Source: Kitasatospora gansuensis
GTDB lineage: Bacteria; Actinomycetota; Actinomycetes; Streptomycetales; Streptomycetaceae
Length of the DNA stretch: 64,000 nt
Direction: 5' to 3'
Assembly: GCF_014203705.1 (NCBI RefSeq)
Contig: NZ_JACHJR010000001.1
Span: forward strand, 1,798,001-1,862,000
The translations under genes and the position numbers were made by a program. Below, in pieces: positions 38,601-50,110 of this stretch (positions are counted from its first letter, which is position 1; every line of letters begins with the position of its first letter). The notes under the pieces were generated by a model. That model saw nothing but the letters and a program-made list of their open reading frames with translations, searched no databases and was not told where the DNA came from.

Positions 38601-41600
38601 CAGCGAGTACCCGACGTCGACCGGGTCCAACTCCTCGCCCGCGTCGAGGTGTTCGGCCAGCCGGGCGGCCTGCGCCCGCAGCGCCTCCGGGTTCTTCGCG
38701 GAGACCACCAGCGGCAGCACCGGCAGACCGGCGGCAGCAACCGAGGGCTGCTCCACCTCCGCCGGGGCCTGCTCGATGATGACGTGCGCGTTGGTGCCGC
38801 TCAGCCCGAAGGAGGAGATGCCGGCCCGGCGCGGGTGCCCGGTCTCCGGCCAGTCCCGATTCTCCGTCAGCAGCTGGACGTTGCCCTCGGTCCAGTCCAC
38901 CTTGGTCGTCGGCGCGTCCACGTGCAGGGTCTTCGGCAGCACGCCGTTGCGGATCGCCTCGACCATCTTGATGATGCCGCCGGCGCCCGCCGCCGCCTGG
39001 GTGTGACCCAGGTTCGACTTGATCGAACCGAGCCACAGCGGCTGGTCCGCCGGCCGGTCCTGGCCGTACGTCGCCAGCAGCGCCTGCGCCTCGATCGGGT
39101 CACCCAGCGTCGTACCCGTGCCGTGCGCCTCGACCGCGTCCACGTCGGCGGTGGTCAGACCCGCGTTGGCCAGCGCCTGCCGGATCACCCGCTGCTGCGA
39201 GGGACCGTTCGGCGCCGTGAGGCCGTTCGACGCACCGTCCTGGTTGATCGCCGTACTGCGGACCACCGCGAGCACCGGGTGCCCGTTGCGCCGCGCGTCC
39301 GACAGCCGCTCGACCAGCAGCATGCCGACGCCCTCGGACCAGCCCGTGCCGTCCGTCGCGTCCGCGAAGGACTTGCAGCGCCCGTCCTTGGCCAGGCCCT
39401 TCTGCCGGCTGAACTCGACGAACACCTCGGGGGTGGACATCACCGCGACACCACCGGCCAGCGCCAGCGAGCACTCGCCCGAACGGAGCGCCTGGGCCGC
39501 CAGGTGCAGCGCGACCAGCGAGGAGGAGCAGGCGGTGTCGATCGTGACGGCCGGGCCCTCCAGGCCGAAGACGTAGGACACCCGTCCCGAGGCGATCGCG
39601 CCCGTGCTGTTGTTGGCCGCGTAGTCGTGGTACATCATCCCGGCGAAGACGCCGGTCGAGCTGCCCTTCAGCGTGGCCGGGTCGATCCCGGCCCGCTCGA
39701 ACGCCTCCCAGGAGGTCTCCAGCAGCAGCCGCTGCTGCGGGTCCATGTAGAGCGCTTCGTTCGGCGCGATCCCGAAGAACGCGGGGTCGAACTCGTCCGC
39801 GTCGTGCAGGAATCCGCCCTCGCGGGTGTACGTGGTGTTGGCCCGCTCGCCGGTCGGGTCGTAGACCTGTGCGGTGTCCCAGCCACGGTTGACCGGGAAG
39901 TCGGAGACCGCGTCGACCCCGTCGGCCACCAGCCGCCAGAGGTCCTCCGGCGACTCCACGCCGCCCGGGAACCGGCAGGCCATGCCGACGATGACGATCG
40001 GCTCGTCGTCCGTCGCCGAGGCCGTGGAGACGACCGCGGCGATCTCGGTCTTCGCCCCGCGCACGGCCTCCAGCAGGTACGCCGCCAGGGCGACCGGCGT
40101 CGGGTAGTCGAAGACCAGGGTGGCCGGCAGCCGGCGGCCGACGGCCTCGGTCAGGCTGTTGCGGAACTCCACGGCGGTGAGCGAGTCGAAGCCGAGGTCC
40201 TGGAAGTGCCGGTCCGGGTCGACCGCCTTGGGGTCGGGGTGGCCGAGCACGCCGGCCGCCGTTCCGATCACCAGGTCGAGCAGCGCCGACGGCCACTTGT
40301 CCTCCGGCAGCGAGGCCAGCTTGCGCTGCAGCGCGCCGCTCTCGGTCTTCGCGCCCGCCTTGCGGCGGCGCGCGGCCGGGGCCAGGCCGCGGAAGACCTC
40401 GGCAAGGCCCTCGCCCTGCGCGCGCAGCGAGGCCAGGTCGAAGCGGGTCGGCACGGTGATCGCTTCGCTGGTGAGCAGCGCGGCGTCGAAGGCCTGCACG
40501 CCCTCTTCCGCCGACAGGGCGAACATCCCGCCCTGGGAGATCCGGGAGCGGTCCGCACCGGCCAGCTTCCCGGCCATGCCGCCGGCCTGGTCCCACAGGC
40601 CCCAGGCGAGCGAGTGCGCGGTCAGGCCGTTGGCTCGGCGGTGGGCGGCCAGCGCGTCCAGGAAGGAGTTGGCGGCCGCGTAGTTGCCCTGGCCGGGCGC
40701 GCCGAGCAGACCGGCGGCCGAGGAGAAGAGCACGAACGCGGCCAACTCCCGGTCCGCCGTGAGCTCGTGGAGGTTGAGCGCGGCGTCCACCTTCGGGCGG
40801 AGCACCGCGTCGATCCGCTCGGGGGTGAGCGAGCCGACCACACCGTCGTCCAGCACACCGGCGATGTGCACCACACCGATCAGCGGCTCGTCCCGCAGCA
40901 GCTCGGCGGTGGCCTGACGGTCCGCCAGGTCCACGGCGGCGTACGCGACCTCCGCTCCCAACTCGTTGAGTTCGGCGGCCAGTTCGGCCGCGCCAGGAGC
41001 ATCCGCGCCGCGCCGGCTGACCAGCAGCAGCTTACGCACGCCGTACTCGGCGGCCAGGTGCCGGACGAACAGTCCGCCCAGCGCGCCGGTGGCACCGCTG
41101 ACCAGGACGGTACCCTCGCCGTCCAGCGTGACGCCCTGCTCGGCGGCCGCCGTGACCCGGGCCAGCCGGGCCGCGCGCAGCACGCCCTGGCGCACCACCA
41201 CCTGCGGCTCACCACTGCCGACGACCGCGGCGACCGTCGCCGCGTCCAACTCCCCGTCCACGTCCGCGAGCTGGATGCGCCCGGGGCTCTCGGACTGGGC
41301 CGACCGCACCAGGCCCGCGGCTGCGGCGGCGGCCAGATCGGTGACGTCCTCGCCCGCGAGCGCCACGGCGCCACGGGTGGCCACCAGCAGGCGCGCGTCC
41401 GCGAAACGGTCCTCGTCGGCGAGCCAGTTCTGCAGCACCTCGAGGGTCCGGTACGTGGCGGTACGGACCGCCTCGGCGTCCGAACCGCCCGCGATCTCCA
41501 GGGTCACCACGGCCGGGACCGCGCCACCGTCGGCGACCCGGGCCCAGTCGGCGTACGCCACCGGCTCGGCCGGTCCGTCCAGGGTGACCGGCGCCCAGTC

Positions 41601-44600
41601 CAGGCGGAACAGCGAGTCCTGCGCCCCGGACCGGGCGGCGGCCAGCTGCTCGCCGGAGATCGGCCGCAGCACCAGCGAGTCGACGGACGCCACCGGGCGG
41701 CCCTCGCCGTCGGCGACGGCCAGCGCGAGGCCGCCACCGGTGCCGGTCGGGGTCAGCCGGACCCGCGCCACGGCCGCGCCGGCCGCGTGCAGCGAGACGC
41801 CGGACCACGCGAACGGCAGCGCGCCCTGCTCACCGATCGCGCCGGTGAACACGGCCGCGTGCAGGCAGGCGTCCAGCAGGGCCGGGTGCAGGGCGAGCCG
41901 CTCGGCGTCGGAGCGCGCCTGCTCGGGCAGGGCGACCTCGGCGAACACCTGGTCGCCGAGCTGCCAGACCGCCTGGAGGCCCTGGAACACCGGCCCGTAG
42001 GCCATCCCGGCCGCCGTGAACCCCTCGTACAGACCGCCCAGTTCGACCGGAACGGCACCGGCCGGCGGCCACTGCGTCAGCTCCTCGCCGGTCCGCCGGG
42101 CACCGGGGACCAGCACACCGGTCGCGTGCCGGGTCCACGGCAGGTCGGCCGCCGCGCCCTGGCGGCGCGAGTGGAAGGTCACACTGCGGGCCCCGGTGTC
42201 GTCGGCGGCGCCGACCACCACCTGCACCTGCACGGCGCCGCTCTCGGGCAGCACCAGCGGCGCCTCCAGCGTCAGTTCGTCCAGCAGGTCGCAGTTGACC
42301 TGGTCACCGGCCCGGATCGCCAGCTCGACGAAGCCGGTGCCGGGGAACAGCACCGAGCCGCCGACCACGTGGTCGGCCAGCCACTTCTGCGACCCCACCG
42401 ACAGCAGGCCGGTCAGCACCACGCCGTCGGTGTCGGCCAGCGTCACGGCGGCCCCGAGCAGCGGGTGATCGGCCGAGTCCAGGCCCGCCGAGGTCACGTC
42501 CGCCAGGGTGGGCTGGGCGTCGATCCAGTAGCGGGCGTGCTGGAAGGCGTAGGTCGGCAGGTCGATCCGCTCGGCGCCGGAACCGGCGAAGAACGCCGAC
42601 CAGTCGATGCCGACACCGGCGGTGTGCAGCCGGGCCAGCCCGGTGAGCAGCGCGTCCGCCTCGGAGCGGTCCCGGCGCGACAGCGCGACGAACACCGCGC
42701 TCTCGGACTGGGTGGACTGCGGGGCCACCCCGGTCAGGATGCCGTCGGGGCCGATCTCGACGAACCGCGAGACCCCGACCGACTCCAGGTACCGGACGTT
42801 CTCGGAGAACCGGACCGCGTCACGGACGTGGCTCACCCAGTACTCGGGGTCGGTGACACTGCCACTGGCCACGACCGGGATCTTCGGCTCGGCGAACGTC
42901 AGCCCGGAGACCACGGCGCGGAACTGATCCAGCATCGGGTCCATCAGCGGCGAGTGGAACGCGTGCGAGACGCTCAGCCGCTTCGTCCGCTCGAAGCGAG
43001 CGGCGATCTCCAGCACGGTGGCCTCGTCACCCGAGACCACCACCGAGCGCGGACCGTTCACCGCCGCGATGCTCACCAGGTCGGTCAGCAGCGGCAGGAT
43101 CTCCGCCTCGGTGGCCTCGATCGCCACCATCGCACCACCGGCGGGCAGTTCCTGCATCAGCCGACCACGCGCCGACACCAGCTTGGCGGCGTCGGAGAGC
43201 GACAGCACCCCGGCCACGTGCGCGGCCGCGATCTCGCCCACCGAGTGCCCGGCCAGGAGGTCGGGCCGCACACCCCACGACTCCACCAACCTGAACAACG
43301 CCACCTCGAAGGCGAACAGCGCACTCTGCGTGTTCACCGTCCGGTTCAGCTCGTCGGCGTCCTCACCCCACACCACATCACGCAGCGAACCACCCAGCTC
43401 CGCCAACACCTCGTCAAAAGCCGAAGCGAACACCGGGAAAGCAGCGTGCAGTTCACGCCCCATCCCGAGCCGCTGCGACCCCTGACCCGTGAACAGGAAC
43501 GCCGTCCGGCCCTCCCCCACCACGCCCTTGACGACTCCGGCGCCCTGCCCGCCCTCCGCGAGGGCGGCCAGTCCGCGCAGCGCCGCCGCGCCGTCGCCCG
43601 CGAGGACGACCGCCCGGTGCTCCAGCGCCGCCCGCGAGGTGGCCAGCGAGAACGCGACGTCGCGCGGGTCGAACTCGTCGGCGTCGCCGAGGTGTTCGGT
43701 CAGCCGGGCGGCCTGGGAACGGAGCGCGTCCGCACTCCGGGCGGACAGCAGCCAGGGCACCGGGACTCCCGCCACCGGCTCGGGCCGCACCACCGGCTCG
43801 GCGGCGGGCTCCGCCTCGGGGGCCTGCTCGATGATGACGTGCGCGTTGGTGCCGCTCACACCGAAGGCCGAGACGCCGGCCCGGCGCGGGTAGCCGTGAT
43901 CCGGCCACTCCTGAGCCTCCGTCAGCAGCCGGACGTTGCCCGCCGACCAGTCGACGTGCGAGGACGGCTCGGTGACGTGCAGGGTCTCGGGCATCAGGCC
44001 GTGACGGATCGCCATGACCATCTTCATCACACCGCCGACACCGGCCGCCGCCTGGGCGTGACCGATGTTGGACTTGATCGAACCGAGCCAGAGCGGCCGC
44101 TCCTCGGGGCGGGCCTGGCCATAGGTGGCGAGCAGCGCCTGCGCCTCGATCGGGTCACCCAGCGTGGTGCCGGTGCCGTGCCCCTCGACCAGGTCGACCT
44201 GACCCGCGGGCACCCCGGCGTTGGCCAGCGCCTGCCGGATCACCCGTTGCTGGGCAAGGCCGTTGGGCGCGGTCAGGCCGTTGGACGCACCGTCCGAGTT
44301 GACCGCCGAGCCCCGGATCACCGCGAGCACCGGGTGCCCGTTGCGGCGCGCGTCCGACAGCCGCTCCAGCAGCAGCACGCCGGCGCCCTCGGACCAGCCG
44401 GTCCCGTCAGCCGACTCCGAGAACGCCTTGCAGCGGCCGTCGGGGGCCAGGCCGCGCTGGCGGCTGAAAGCGATGAACGGCGACGGCGTGGACATCACCA
44501 TCACGCCACCGGCCAGCGCGAGCGTGCACTCCTTGCGGCGCAGCGCCTCGGCGGCCAGGTGCAGCGCGATCAGCGAGGAGGAGCAGGCGGTGTCGACCGA

Positions 44601-45194
44601 GAGGGACGGGCCCTCCAGGCCGAGCACGTAGGAGACCCGGCCCGAGATCACCGACGACGCGCTGGCCGTGGTCATGTAGGCCTCGGCCACCTCGGGCGCG
44701 GCGTCCAGCAGGTCCTCGTAGTCCTGGATGCCCGAGCCGGTGAAGACGCCCACCCCGGCGCCGCGCACGCTGTCCGGGCTGATGCCCGCACGCTCGAGCG
44801 CCTCCCAGCTGATCTCCAGCATCAGGCGCTGCTGCGGGTCCATGGTCAGGGCCTCGCGCGGGCTGATGCCGAAGAAGCCCGGGTCGAAGTCGGCGACGTC
44901 GTGGACGAACCCGCCCTCGCGGACGTAGCTGGTCCCGGACTTGTCGGCGTCGGTGTCGTGGTCGATGACCCAGCCGCGGTCGGCCGGGAACTGCGTCACC
45001 GCGTCCCGGCCCTCCGCGACCAGCTGCCAGAGCTCCTCGGGCGAGGTCACCCCACCGGGGTACCGGCAGCTCATCGCGACGATCGCGATCGGCTCCAGGT
45101 CCTCGCTCTCGATCTGCTGGAGCCGCTGCCGGGTCTGGTGCAGATCGGCAGTGACACGCTTGAGGTAATCGAGGAGCTTGTCGTCGTTCGCCAT
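29634..45194 (-). CDS. Modular type I PKS: three KS-AT-DH-KR-ACP modules
   Basis: This 5186-residue protein starts at the ATG at 45194 ([13 protein letters not shown]), a class 1 coiled-coil docking segment; 23 upstream in-frame codons lack it and are rejected. Module A: KS Cys204, KR with LDD. Module B: KS Cys1889, KR with MDN. Module C: KS Cys3584, KR with LDD. All ATs have HAFH (malonyl). Each DH keeps its His and Asp motifs, but the third has HVVGE where HxxxG is expected. KS-A lacks the MYHDY segment found in KS-B and KS-C, which suggests it accepts a different, hydroxylated chain. The helical C-terminus (about 80 residues, ending near [13 protein letters not shown]) differs from those of the 45238 and 50111 proteins. 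It probably builds three conjugated double bonds late in the chain. Confidence 0.95.
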   Translation of the reverse strand: MANDDKLLDYLKRVTADLHQTRQRLQQIESEDLEPIAIVAMSCRYPGGVTSPEELWQLVAEGRDAVTQFPADRGWVIDHDTDADKSGTSYVREGGFVHDVADFDPGFFGISPREALTMDPQQRLMLEISWEALERAGISPDSVRGAGVGVFTGSGIQDYEDLLDAAPEVAEAYMTTASASSVISGRVSYVLGLEGPSLSVDTACSSSLIALHLAAEALRRKECTLALAGGVMVMSTPSPFIAFSRQRGLAPDGRCKAFSESADGTGWSEGAGVLLLERLSDARRNGHPVLAVIRGSAVNSDGASNGLTAPNGLAQQRVIRQALANAGVPAGQVDLVEGHGTGTTLGDPIEAQALLATYGQARPEERPLWLGSIKSNIGHAQAAAGVGGVMKMVMAIRHGLMPETLHVTEPSSHVDWSAGNVRLLTEAQEWPDHGYPRRAGVSAFGVSGTNAHVIIEQAPEAEPAAEPVVRPEPVAGVPVPWLLSARSADALRSQAARLTEHLGDADEFDPRDVAFSLATSRAALEHRAVVLAGDGAAALRGLAALAEGGQGAGVVKGVVGEGRTAFLFTGQGSQRLGMGRELHAAFPVFASAFDEVLAELGGSLRDVVWGEDADELNRTVNTQSALFAFEVALFRLVESWGVRPDLLAGHSVGEIAAAHVAGVLSLSDAAKLVSARGRLMQELPAGGAMVAIEATEAEILPLLTDLVSIAAVNGPRSVVVSGDEATVLEIAARFERTKRLSVSHAFHSPLMDPMLDQFRAVVSGLTFAEPKIPVVASGSVTDPEYWVSHVRDAVRFSENVRYLESVGVSRFVEIGPDGILTGVAPQSTQSESAVFVALSRRDRSEADALLTGLARLHTAGVGIDWSAFFAGSGAERIDLPTYAFQHARYWIDAQPTLADVTSAGLDSADHPLLGAAVTLADTDGVVLTGLLSVGSQKWLADHVVGGSVLFPGTGFVELAIRAGDQVNCDLLDELTLEAPLVLPESGAVQVQVVVGAADDTGARSVTFHSRRQGAAADLPWTRHATGVLVPGARRTGEELTQWPPAGAVPVELGGLYEGFTAAGMAYGPVFQGLQAVWQLGDQVFAEVALPEQARSDAERLALHPALLDACLHAAVFTGAIGEQGALPFAWSGVSLHAAGAAVARVRLTPTGTGGGLALAVADGEGRPVASVDSLVLRPISGEQLAAARSGAQDSLFRLDWAPVTLDGPAEPVAYADWARVADGGAVPAVVTLEIAGGSDAEAVRTATYRTLEVLQNWLADEDRFADARLLVATRGAVALAGEDVTDLAAAAAAGLVRSAQSESPGRIQLADVDGELDAATVAAVVGSGEPQVVVRQGVLRAARLARVTAAAEQGVTLDGEGTVLVSGATGALGGLFVRHLAAEYGVRKLLLVSRRGADAPGAAELAAELNELGAEVAYAAVDLADRQATAELLRDEPLIGVVHIAGVLDDGVVGSLTPERIDAVLRPKVDAALNLHELTADRELAAFVLFSSAAGLLGAPGQGNYAAANSFLDALAAHRRANGLTAHSLAWGLWDQAGGMAGKLAGADRSRISQGGMFALSAEEGVQAFDAALLTSEAITVPTRFDLASLRAQGEGLAEVFRGLAPAARRRKAGAKTESGALQRKLASLPEDKWPSALLDLVIGTAAGVLGHPDPKAVDPDRHFQDLGFDSLTAVEFRNSLTEAVGRRLPATLVFDYPTPVALAAYLLEAVRGAKTEIAAVVSTASATDDEPIVIVGMACRFPGGVESPEDLWRLVADGVDAVSDFPVNRGWDTAQVYDPTGERANTTYTREGGFLHDADEFDPAFFGIAPNEALYMDPQQRLLLETSWEAFERAGIDPATLKGSSTGVFAGMMYHDYAANNSTGAIASGRVSYVFGLEGPAVTIDTACSSSLVALHLAAQALRSGECSLALAGGVAVMSTPEVFVEFSRQKGLAKDGRCKSFADATDGTGWSEGVGMLLVERLSDARRNGHPVLAVVRSTAINQDGASNGLTAPNGPSQQRVIRQALANAGLTTADVDAVEAHGTGTTLGDPIEAQALLATYGQDRPADQPLWLGSIKSNLGHTQAAAGAGGIIKMVEAIRNGVLPKTLHVDAPTTKVDWTEGNVQLLTENRDWPETGHPRRAGISSFGLSGTNAHVIIEQAPAEVEQPSVAAAGLPVLPLVVSAKNPEALRAQAARLAEHLDAGEELDPVDVGYSLVSTRAVLEHRGVVVGADRDELLAGLWALADGRTSPGVVSGSGRSRGRTAFLFTGQGSQRLGMGRELHGAFPVFAAAFDEVLGELGGSLSDVVWGDDASELNRTVHTQSALFAFEVALFRLVESWGVRPDFVSGHSVGEIAAAHMAGVLSLSDAAKLVSARGRLMQELPAGGAMVAIEATEEDVLPLLTDLVSIAAVNGPRSVVVSGDEVTVLEIAARFERTKRLSVSHAFHSPLMDPMLDEFRAVVSGLTFAEPSIAVVASGSFTDPEYWVAHVRDAVRFADSVRELESQGVSRFLEIGPDGILTGLAQQSVESEEAVLVPTQRRDRSEAATFVTALGRLFAGGVELDWAAYFAGSGARRVDLPTYAFQRQRFWVDTNEYLADSWFGGDTTNISSAGLRSAEHPLLGAVVTLPDAGGAVLTGRLSIDTHAWIADHDVLGNVLLPGTGFVELAIRAGDQVGCDVLEELTLQAPLILPPGASVQVQVAVGEADGSGARTVTVHSRIEGDEGGDWTLHAEGVLISGAAAPSFDFSEWPPAGAKAVATGDAYEVLLAQGYAYGPVFQGLKAAWQRGDDLFAEVALPAEAHAEAARFGLHPALLDAAMHAILLDAGDRPDGEPVLPFSWNGVTLHAAGANEVRVRISQVGPEHNIALAVADGVGTPVLSVRSVVGRPVSSEQLSAGRGVESLFRVEWPVVSVGSGSGALPAWGSSAGDAAAVVLECVTPSGGVPGAVRELAGRVLGVVGEWLGDERFADSRLVVLTRGAVVAGDGDVVDVVQAPVWGLVRAAIAENPGRFVLVDWDGAPESGAALSAVVASGESEAAVRAGVVRVPRFAKVVAVEGVVPSVVDGTVLVTGGTGGLGALVARHLVVEHGATSLLLTSRRGLEAPGARELVAELAELGAAVEVAACDVADRAAVRELLSSLERPLAGVVHVAGVMDNGVVTSVTPERLDAVLAPKVDAAWHLHELTAGTELAFFVMFSSAGGMVLAAGQANYAAANTFLDALAVQRRAAGLPATSMAFGLWGVTTGMSGAHSIDEAEQRMAKLGLPALPQAEGLALFDASIATGEAVLVPLRIDPKALRTQGDSLHSLLRGLVRAPARQAARAGAGGGSAVGQQLARLDAAERGRALLELVRTEVASVLGHASIDAVEPDRAFKELGFDSLSAVELRNRLNTVIGIRLSATLVFDYPSAQAVADHIGETLAGTEAESAAPVAVVTPLTDDPIVIVGMACRYPGGVESPQDLWQLVLDGVDAVSDFPTDRGWDLDALYDPEPGKAGRTYTRTGGFLYDAADFDADFFGISPNEAVTIDPQQRLLLEASWEAIENAGIDPLTLKGSRTGVFGGVMYHDYGLGPEAATTSGGSLVTGRVAYTLGLEGPAVTVDTACSSSLVALHMAVQALRSGEVSLALAGGVAVMSTPGMFIDFSRQRGMAKDGRCKSFAEATDGTGWSEGVGVLLVERLSDARRNGHPVLAVVRGSAINQDGASNGLTAPNGPSQQRVIRQALANAGLSTAEVDAVEAHGTGTTLGDPIEAQALLATYGQDRPADQPLWLGSIKSNLAHAQAAAGVSGIIKMVEAIRNGVLPKTLHVDAPTSKVDWTEGNVQLLTERRDWPETGRPRRAGISSFGLSGTNAHVIIEQAPAEAAQPVTVAAELPVVPWTVSAKNVDAIPAQAARLADYVEARPELAPADLGFSLATSRSALDHRAVAVGADRDELIAALRELAAGGGNVTPARPGAQVAFLFTGQGSQRLGMGRELHAAFPVFAAAFDEVLAELDGSLREVIWGEDADELNRTVNTQSALFAFEVALYRLVQSWGVRPDFLAGHSVGEIAAAHVAGVFSLKDAAKLVTARGRLMQELPTGGAMVAIEATEEEILPLLTTDVSIAAVNGPRSVVVSGDEATVLRIAEGFERTKRLSVSHAFHSPLMDPMLDEFRTVVGGLTFTEPKTPVVTTGNVTDPEYWVSHVRDAVRFADNVRELESRGVSRFVEIGPDGILTGLAQQSVESDRALFVAAARRDRPESTTPVIALARLHAAGVAVDWPAFFAGSGARRVDLPTYAFQRTRYWVDALAGVNDVASVGQDAVEHPLLGASVELPDGAGLVLTGRLSTGAQSWLADHVVGETTLFPGTGFVELAIRAGDQLGCGVLEELTLQVPLVLPERGGVQLQVAVGAADGTGARPVTIHSHLEGDEATGWTLHAEGLLTDETRAPSFDLTAWPPSGATAVDIEDGYRRLLDIGFGYGPVFQGLRAVWQDGDAILAEVSLPAEAHTEAARFGLHPALLDACLHAAILANDGADGEGRVLPFSWSGVELHAAGAAAVRVRISPTGENTVALVIADAVGNPLASVRSLVSRPVTDEQLAAGRTAFHDSLFTLDWTPVTPAAHAAPVSAVDWETVAATGAAVPEVVVLRVEGGNDAEAVRTATHRVLAVLQTWSQEERFAAATLAVLTRGVVALPGEDVTDLAGAAVWGLVRAAQLSDPEGIVLADLDSGPAGEATALAAVLATGEPQVVVRGGTVLAGRLARVPVADGASVADGVSGAPATRFDRSATDPVLVTGATGLLGRLVARRLVTEHGVRSLLLVSRRGAAADGMSELRAELAGLGAEVEIAACDVSDRESVATLLTGRQLSGVVHLAGVLDDGAIGSLTPERMDRVLRPKVDAALNLHELTSGMDLTAFVLFSSAAGTLGNAGQGNYAAANAFLDALAAHRRANGLPAQSLAWGLWADGGMAGELAEADVRRMGRVGIGAIPTERGLELFDVAGTLAVPAVLPIRLDLRTLAEAGEDLPPVFRGLVRGRPRRAAAAAAGAVSVDGLLARLNGLPAADRADVLLDLVQTQAAAILGHAGGHAVEPDRAFKELGFDSLSAVEFRNQVNAATGLRLPATLVFDYPNARALALHLGEVLVPETGADQVGAVGTEEDRIRRILREIPLDRLRAAGLLDELLDLDGESAAGDGGADQDGAADQEGSLDGLDADSLISMAFEGLTIDD
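35350..36640. repeat. Homogenised block shared with 58210-59505 (KR and linker of module B)
   Basis: The KR region and the segment before it in module B of the 29634 gene are almost identical at DNA level to the same region of the TE module gene about 22.86 kb to the right. Long runs match base for base, including silent positions, with a few short indels and substitutions. Neighbouring domains are less similar. This suggests recent gene conversion or duplication of a DH-end/KR cassette. Confidence 0.8.
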
Positions 45195-45237
45195 CTCAGT
45201 CCCACCGAGTCCTTTGGTCCTAAAGCCCGTTGCCCGC

Positions 45238-48200
45238 TCAGGCGAGGCCGAGTTCCTTGTCAATGAAGTCGAATACGTCGTCGGCGGAGGCGCTCTCCAA
45301 CTGCCCGCCGACGTCCGGGCCCTGGCCTGCCCCGAGGCTCTCGTTCAGCCGGGTGAGCAGGGCCTGCAGCCGGGAGGTCAGGCGGCTCGCCTCGATCTCC
45401 TCGCCGGAGAGACCGTTCACGACCTCCTCGAAGCGGTCGAGTTCGGCCAGCAGAGGCACCGCGGGCACCCCGCCGACCGGGCAGAGCTCCTTGCGCAGGT
45501 ACTCGGCGAGGGCCAGCGGCGTCGAGTGGTCGAACACCATCGAGGTGGGCAGCTTCCGGCCGGTGGCCGCGCTGAGCGACTCCCGCAGGTCGACCGCCGC
45601 GACCGAGTCGAAGCCGAGGTCCTCGAAGGAGCGGCCGGCCTCCAGCGCCGCCGGGTCGTCGTACCCGAGCAGGCCGCCGACGTGCTTGCGGACCAGGTCG
45701 AGCAGGGTGCGGCTCTGCTCCGGCTCGGACAGCGCGGCGAGCTGCTCCACCAGACCCGAGGTGCCGCCCGCCTGGTCCGCCTCCGATGGACCGGCCAGCG
45801 CGGCACGGACCTCCGGGATGGCGTCCAGCAGCGGCCGGGGCCGCGCGACCGTGAAGGTCGGGGCGAACCGCGACCAGTCGAAGTCGGCCACCACGACGTT
45901 GCTCTCGTTCTGGCCGACCGCGCGGCGCAGCGCGGTGATCGCCAGCTCCGGCGCCATCGCGGGTGCGCCGATCCGCCGCATCAGGGCGCCGAGTTCGGCG
46001 TCGACCATGCCGCCGTCCCAGGAGCCCCAGGCGATCGCGGTGGCCGGCCGACCCTGCGCCGTGCGCCGCTGGGCCAGGCCGTCCAGGAAGGCGTTGGCAC
46101 TGCCGTACGCGGCCTGGTTGCCGCTGCCCCAGACGGCGGAGCCGGAGGAGAAGAGCACGAAGGCGTCGAGCTTGCTGTCGCCCAGCAGCTCGTCCAGGTG
46201 GACGGCACCGAGCACCTTGGCCCGGCCGACCTCGGCGAACTCCGCCACGGTCAACTCGCCGAGCGGGGCGATCCGTTGAGCCACCCCGGCGGCGTGCACC
46301 ACGGCGGTCAGCGGCCGGTCGGTGGGCACCTCGGCCAGGACGGCGGCCAGCGCGGCGCGGTCGGCCACGTCGCAGGCCGCCACCGTCACCTCGGCGCCGA
46401 GCGCGGTCAGTTCGGCGATCAGCCGGTCCACGCCGGCGGCGTCCCGGCCGCGACGACTGGTGAGCACCAGGTGCTCGGCGCCTTCGGCCGCCAACTCCCG
46501 TGCCACGTGCGCGCCGAGACCGCCGGTGCCGCCGGTGATCAGAACCGTGCCGTGCGGCTGCCAGGTGTCCTGAGCTGTCAGCTGATCGCCGAGCGGCGAG
46601 CGGACCATCCGGCGGCCGAGCACCCGGCCCTGACGGATCGCCAGCTGGTCCTCGCCGCCGGTCGCCGTGACGGCGTCCAGCAGCCGGGAGAGCGAGAGCT
46701 GATCGGCGGTCGGCGAGAGGTCCACCAGGCCGCCCCAGGTGTCCGGGTGGTCGAGCGAGAGGCTGGCGCCGAGACCCCAGACCGCCGTCTGCGACGGCAC
46801 CGCGGTCTCCTGCGCACCGTCCACCGCGACGGCACCGGCGGTGACCGCCCAGAGCGGCACGCCGAGTGCGGCGTCCCCGAGCGCCTGAGCGAACGTGATG
46901 CTCGCGGCCAGCCCTCGGGAGAGTTCGGGGTGTACGGGGTGCGGGGCGTCGTCCAGCGCGAGCAGGGACAGCACGCCCAGCACCGGCTCGCCGCCGGCCA
47001 GCCGGCCGGCCAGCGCCGCCCGGTCCTCGTCGGCGACCTCGAACGGCACGGCGTGGGCGCCGCGTTCGCCGATCGCCGCCAGCACACCGACCACCAGGTC
47101 GTCCGTCAGCCGACCCGCCGGGACGGCCACCAGCCAGGCACCGAACAGCGGCCCGCCCGACAGTTCGCCGACCGGCTGCCACTCCACCCGGTAGCGCCAG
47201 GAGTCGACCTGCGCCTGCTCCCGGTGGCTCCGACGCCAGGCGGCCATCGCGGGCAGCACCTTGCCGAGATCCGCCGAGTCGACACCCAACTGGTCGGCGA
47301 AGAGCGGGAGTTCCTTGCCTTCGACGGCATCCCAGAACGCCGACTCCAGCGGATCCGCAGCCCTGGCGGGGGTGGCGGCGGACTCGGTGGGCTGACTGTC
47401 CGCCCAGTAGTGACGGCGCTGGAACGCGTACGTCGGCAGGTCGATCCGGGTGGCACCCCGGCCGCCGAAGTACGCGACCCAGTCCACCGTGACACCCTGC
47501 GCGTGGGCGCGGGCCAGGCCGGTCAGCAGCTCGCGCTCCTCACCGCGCTCGCGGCGCAGCGTGGAGACGAAGACCGCCTCGGAGTCGGCGCTGACGCAGT
47601 CCGCTCCGGCTGCGGTGAGGACGGCGTCGGGGCCGATCTCCACGAAGGTGGTGACACCGCGCGACTCCAACTCCCGCACGTTGTCGGCGAAGCGCACCGC
47701 GTCGCGGACGTGGCTCACCCAGTACTCGGGGTCCGTAAAGCTTCCGCTCGCAACGACCGCGATCTTCGGCTCGGCGAACGTCAACCCGCCGACCACAGCG
47801 CGGAATTCGTCCAGCATCGGGTCCATCAGCGGCGAGTGGAACGCGTGCGACACGCTCAGCCGCTTGGTCCGCTCGAAGCCCTCGGCGATCTCCAGCACGG
47901 TCGCCTCGTCACCCGAGACCACCACCGAACGCGGGCCGTTCACCGCCGCGATGCTCACCTCGTCGGTCAGCAGCGGCAGGATTTCCGCCTCCGTCGCCTG
48001 AATCGCCACCATCGCACCACCGGCGGGCAGTTCCTGCATCAGCCGACCACGCGCCGACACCAACTTGGCGGCATCCGCGAGCGACAGCACCCCGGCCACA
48101 TGCGCCGCCGCGATCTCACCCACCGAGTGACCCGACACGAAGTCAGGCCGCACACCCCACGACTCCACCAACCTGAACAGCGCCACCTCGACCGCGAACA

Positions 48201-50046
48201 ACGCGGCCTGCGTGTTCACCGTGCGGTTCAGCTCTGAGGCATCGTCACCCCACACCACGTCACGCAGCGACCCGCCCAGCGCCGCCAACACCTCGTCAAA
48301 GGCCGAAGCGAACACGGGGAACGCGGCAGCCAGCTCACGCCCCATCCCCAACCGCTGCGACCCCTGCCCCGTGAACAGGAACGCCGTCCGCCCGTCGGTC
48401 TGCGCAACACCCTGCACGACCCCGGCCGGCTTCTCGCCCTCCGCCAGCGCCCGCAGCCCGGCCAGCAGCTCGTTCCGGTCCGCCGCGACGACCACGCCCC
48501 GGTGCTCCAGGGCCGCGCGCGAGGTGGCCAGGGAGTAGCCGAGGTCCAGCAGGCCCAAAGCGGGCCGGGCTTCGAGGTGTTCCACCAGTCGGGCGGCCTG
48601 GCCACGCAGTGCCTGCGCGCTGCGGCCGGAGACCCGGACCGGCACCAGAGAAGTCGGCAGCACCGCCTCGGGGGCCACCGGCTCGGTGTCCACCGCCGGG
48701 GGCTCCTCGACGATGACGTGCGCGTTGGTGCCACTCAGCCCGAAGGAGGAGATCCCGGCCCGGCGCGCGTGGCCGTTGTCCGGCCAGGCGCGGGCCTCGG
48801 TGAGCAGCTCGATGTTGCCCACCGACCAGTCGACGTTCGGCGACGGCTCGTCGACGTGCAGCGTCTTCGGCAGCACGCCGTGCTTCATCGCCTCGACCAA
48901 CTTGATGATCCCGCCGACCCCGGCCGCCGCCTGGGTGTGGCCGATGTTCGACTTGAACGAGCCCAGCCAGAGCGGCCGTTCGGCCGGACGCCCCTGGCCG
49001 TACGTGGCGAGCAGCGCCTGCGCCTCGATCGGGTCGCCCAGCGTCGTGCCGGTGCCGTGCGCCTCGACGGTGTCGACCTCGTCGGCCGACAGCTGCGCGT
49101 CCGCCAGGGCGGCACGGATGACCCGCTGCTGGGACGGGCCGTTGGGCGCGGTCAGGCCGTTCGAGGCACCGTCCGAGTTGACCGCCGAGCCCCGGATCAC
49201 CGCGAGCACCGGGTGCCCGTTGCGCCGGGCGTCCGACAGCCGCTCGACCAGCAGCATGCCGACGCCCTCCGACCAGGTGGTGCCGTCGGCGGCACCGGCG
49301 AAGGACTTGCAGCGGCCGTCCGGGGCCAGGCCGCGGTCCTGGCTGAAGCCGACGAAGGAGACCGGCGTCGCCATCACGGTGACCCCGCCCGCGAGCGCCA
49401 TCGTGCAGTCGCCGTTGCGCAGCGACTGGATGGCGAAGTGCAGGGCGATCAGCGAGGAGGAGCAGGCCGTGTCGACGGTGATCGCCGGGCCCTCCAGGCC
49501 GAGCACGTACGCGACCCGGCCGGACGCGACGCTGGCGAGACCGCCGGTGCCGCTGTCCGCCGAGTAGTCGTGGTAGACCACGCCGGCGAAGACGCCGGTC
49601 CGGCTGCCCTTCAGGGACTGCGGGTCGATGCCCGCGCGCTCGAAGGCCTCCCAGGCGGTCTCCAGCATCAGGCGCTGCTGCGGGTCCGTCTCGCGGGCCT
49701 CGCGCGGGCTGATCCGGAAGAAGTCGGCGTCGAACTCCCCCGCGTCGTGGAGGAATCCGCCCTCCTTGCAGTACGTCTTGCCCGGCGTGGCCGGGTCCGG
49801 GTGGTAGAGCTCGTCGGTGTTCCAGCCACGGTTGGTCGGGAACAGCGAGATCCCGTCGGTGCCCGAGGCCACCAGGTCCCACAGCTGCTCGGGCGAGCTG
49901 ATCCCGCCCGGGTAGCGGCAGCTCATCGCCACGATGGCGATCGGCTCGTGCTGCTTGGCCTCCAGCTCGCGGAGGTGCCGCTTGGTCTGCTGCAGGTCCG
50001 CGGTGGCGCGCTTCAGATACTCGCGGAGCTTCTCGTCGGTACCCAT
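45238..50046 (-). CDS. Modular type I PKS: single module KS-AT-KR-ACP
   Basis: This 1602-residue protein starts at the ATG at 50046 after GAGGGCAG. The N-terminus [13 protein letters not shown] is a class 1 docking segment. KS (Cys195), AT (GHSVGE, HAFH), no DH, KR (about 1165-1345) and ACP (LGFDSVAAV) follow; the tail [13 protein letters not shown] is a typical docking tail. The KR lacks LDD and has Trp eight residues and Gln three residues before the catalytic Tyr ([10 protein letters not shown]). That is the A1 fingerprint, which predicts an L-configured hydroxyl. With no DH this hydroxyl remains in the product. The KS has VYHDY instead of MYHDY, in keeping with a different incoming chain, here probably a beta-ketone. 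It sits 43 bp upstream of the three-module gene and 64 bp downstream of the KS-AT-ACP gene. Confidence 0.95.
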   Translation of the reverse strand: MGTDEKLREYLKRATADLQQTKRHLRELEAKQHEPIAIVAMSCRYPGGISSPEQLWDLVASGTDGISLFPTNRGWNTDELYHPDPATPGKTYCKEGGFLHDAGEFDADFFRISPREARETDPQQRLMLETAWEAFERAGIDPQSLKGSRTGVFAGVVYHDYSADSGTGGLASVASGRVAYVLGLEGPAITVDTACSSSLIALHFAIQSLRNGDCTMALAGGVTVMATPVSFVGFSQDRGLAPDGRCKSFAGAADGTTWSEGVGMLLVERLSDARRNGHPVLAVIRGSAVNSDGASNGLTAPNGPSQQRVIRAALADAQLSADEVDTVEAHGTGTTLGDPIEAQALLATYGQGRPAERPLWLGSFKSNIGHTQAAAGVGGIIKLVEAMKHGVLPKTLHVDEPSPNVDWSVGNIELLTEARAWPDNGHARRAGISSFGLSGTNAHVIVEEPPAVDTEPVAPEAVLPTSLVPVRVSGRSAQALRGQAARLVEHLEARPALGLLDLGYSLATSRAALEHRGVVVAADRNELLAGLRALAEGEKPAGVVQGVAQTDGRTAFLFTGQGSQRLGMGRELAAAFPVFASAFDEVLAALGGSLRDVVWGDDASELNRTVNTQAALFAVEVALFRLVESWGVRPDFVSGHSVGEIAAAHVAGVLSLADAAKLVSARGRLMQELPAGGAMVAIQATEAEILPLLTDEVSIAAVNGPRSVVVSGDEATVLEIAEGFERTKRLSVSHAFHSPLMDPMLDEFRAVVGGLTFAEPKIAVVASGSFTDPEYWVSHVRDAVRFADNVRELESRGVTTFVEIGPDAVLTAAGADCVSADSEAVFVSTLRRERGEERELLTGLARAHAQGVTVDWVAYFGGRGATRIDLPTYAFQRRHYWADSQPTESAATPARAADPLESAFWDAVEGKELPLFADQLGVDSADLGKVLPAMAAWRRSHREQAQVDSWRYRVEWQPVGELSGGPLFGAWLVAVPAGRLTDDLVVGVLAAIGERGAHAVPFEVADEDRAALAGRLAGGEPVLGVLSLLALDDAPHPVHPELSRGLAASITFAQALGDAALGVPLWAVTAGAVAVDGAQETAVPSQTAVWGLGASLSLDHPDTWGGLVDLSPTADQLSLSRLLDAVTATGGEDQLAIRQGRVLGRRMVRSPLGDQLTAQDTWQPHGTVLITGGTGGLGAHVARELAAEGAEHLVLTSRRGRDAAGVDRLIAELTALGAEVTVAACDVADRAALAAVLAEVPTDRPLTAVVHAAGVAQRIAPLGELTVAEFAEVGRAKVLGAVHLDELLGDSKLDAFVLFSSGSAVWGSGNQAAYGSANAFLDGLAQRRTAQGRPATAIAWGSWDGGMVDAELGALMRRIGAPAMAPELAITALRRAVGQNESNVVVADFDWSRFAPTFTVARPRPLLDAIPEVRAALAGPSEADQAGGTSGLVEQLAALSEPEQSRTLLDLVRKHVGGLLGYDDPAALEAGRSFEDLGFDSVAAVDLRESLSAATGRKLPTSMVFDHSTPLALAEYLRKELCPVGGVPAVPLLAELDRFEEVVNGLSGEEIEASRLTSRLQALLTRLNESLGAGQGPDVGGQLESASADDVFDFIDKELGLA

Positions 50047-50110
50047 CTGCCCTCAATCGGTCTCAAGCTGTTCGTGAACCGGCCGGCTGTCGTGCGTACG
50101 TGTGTGCTGG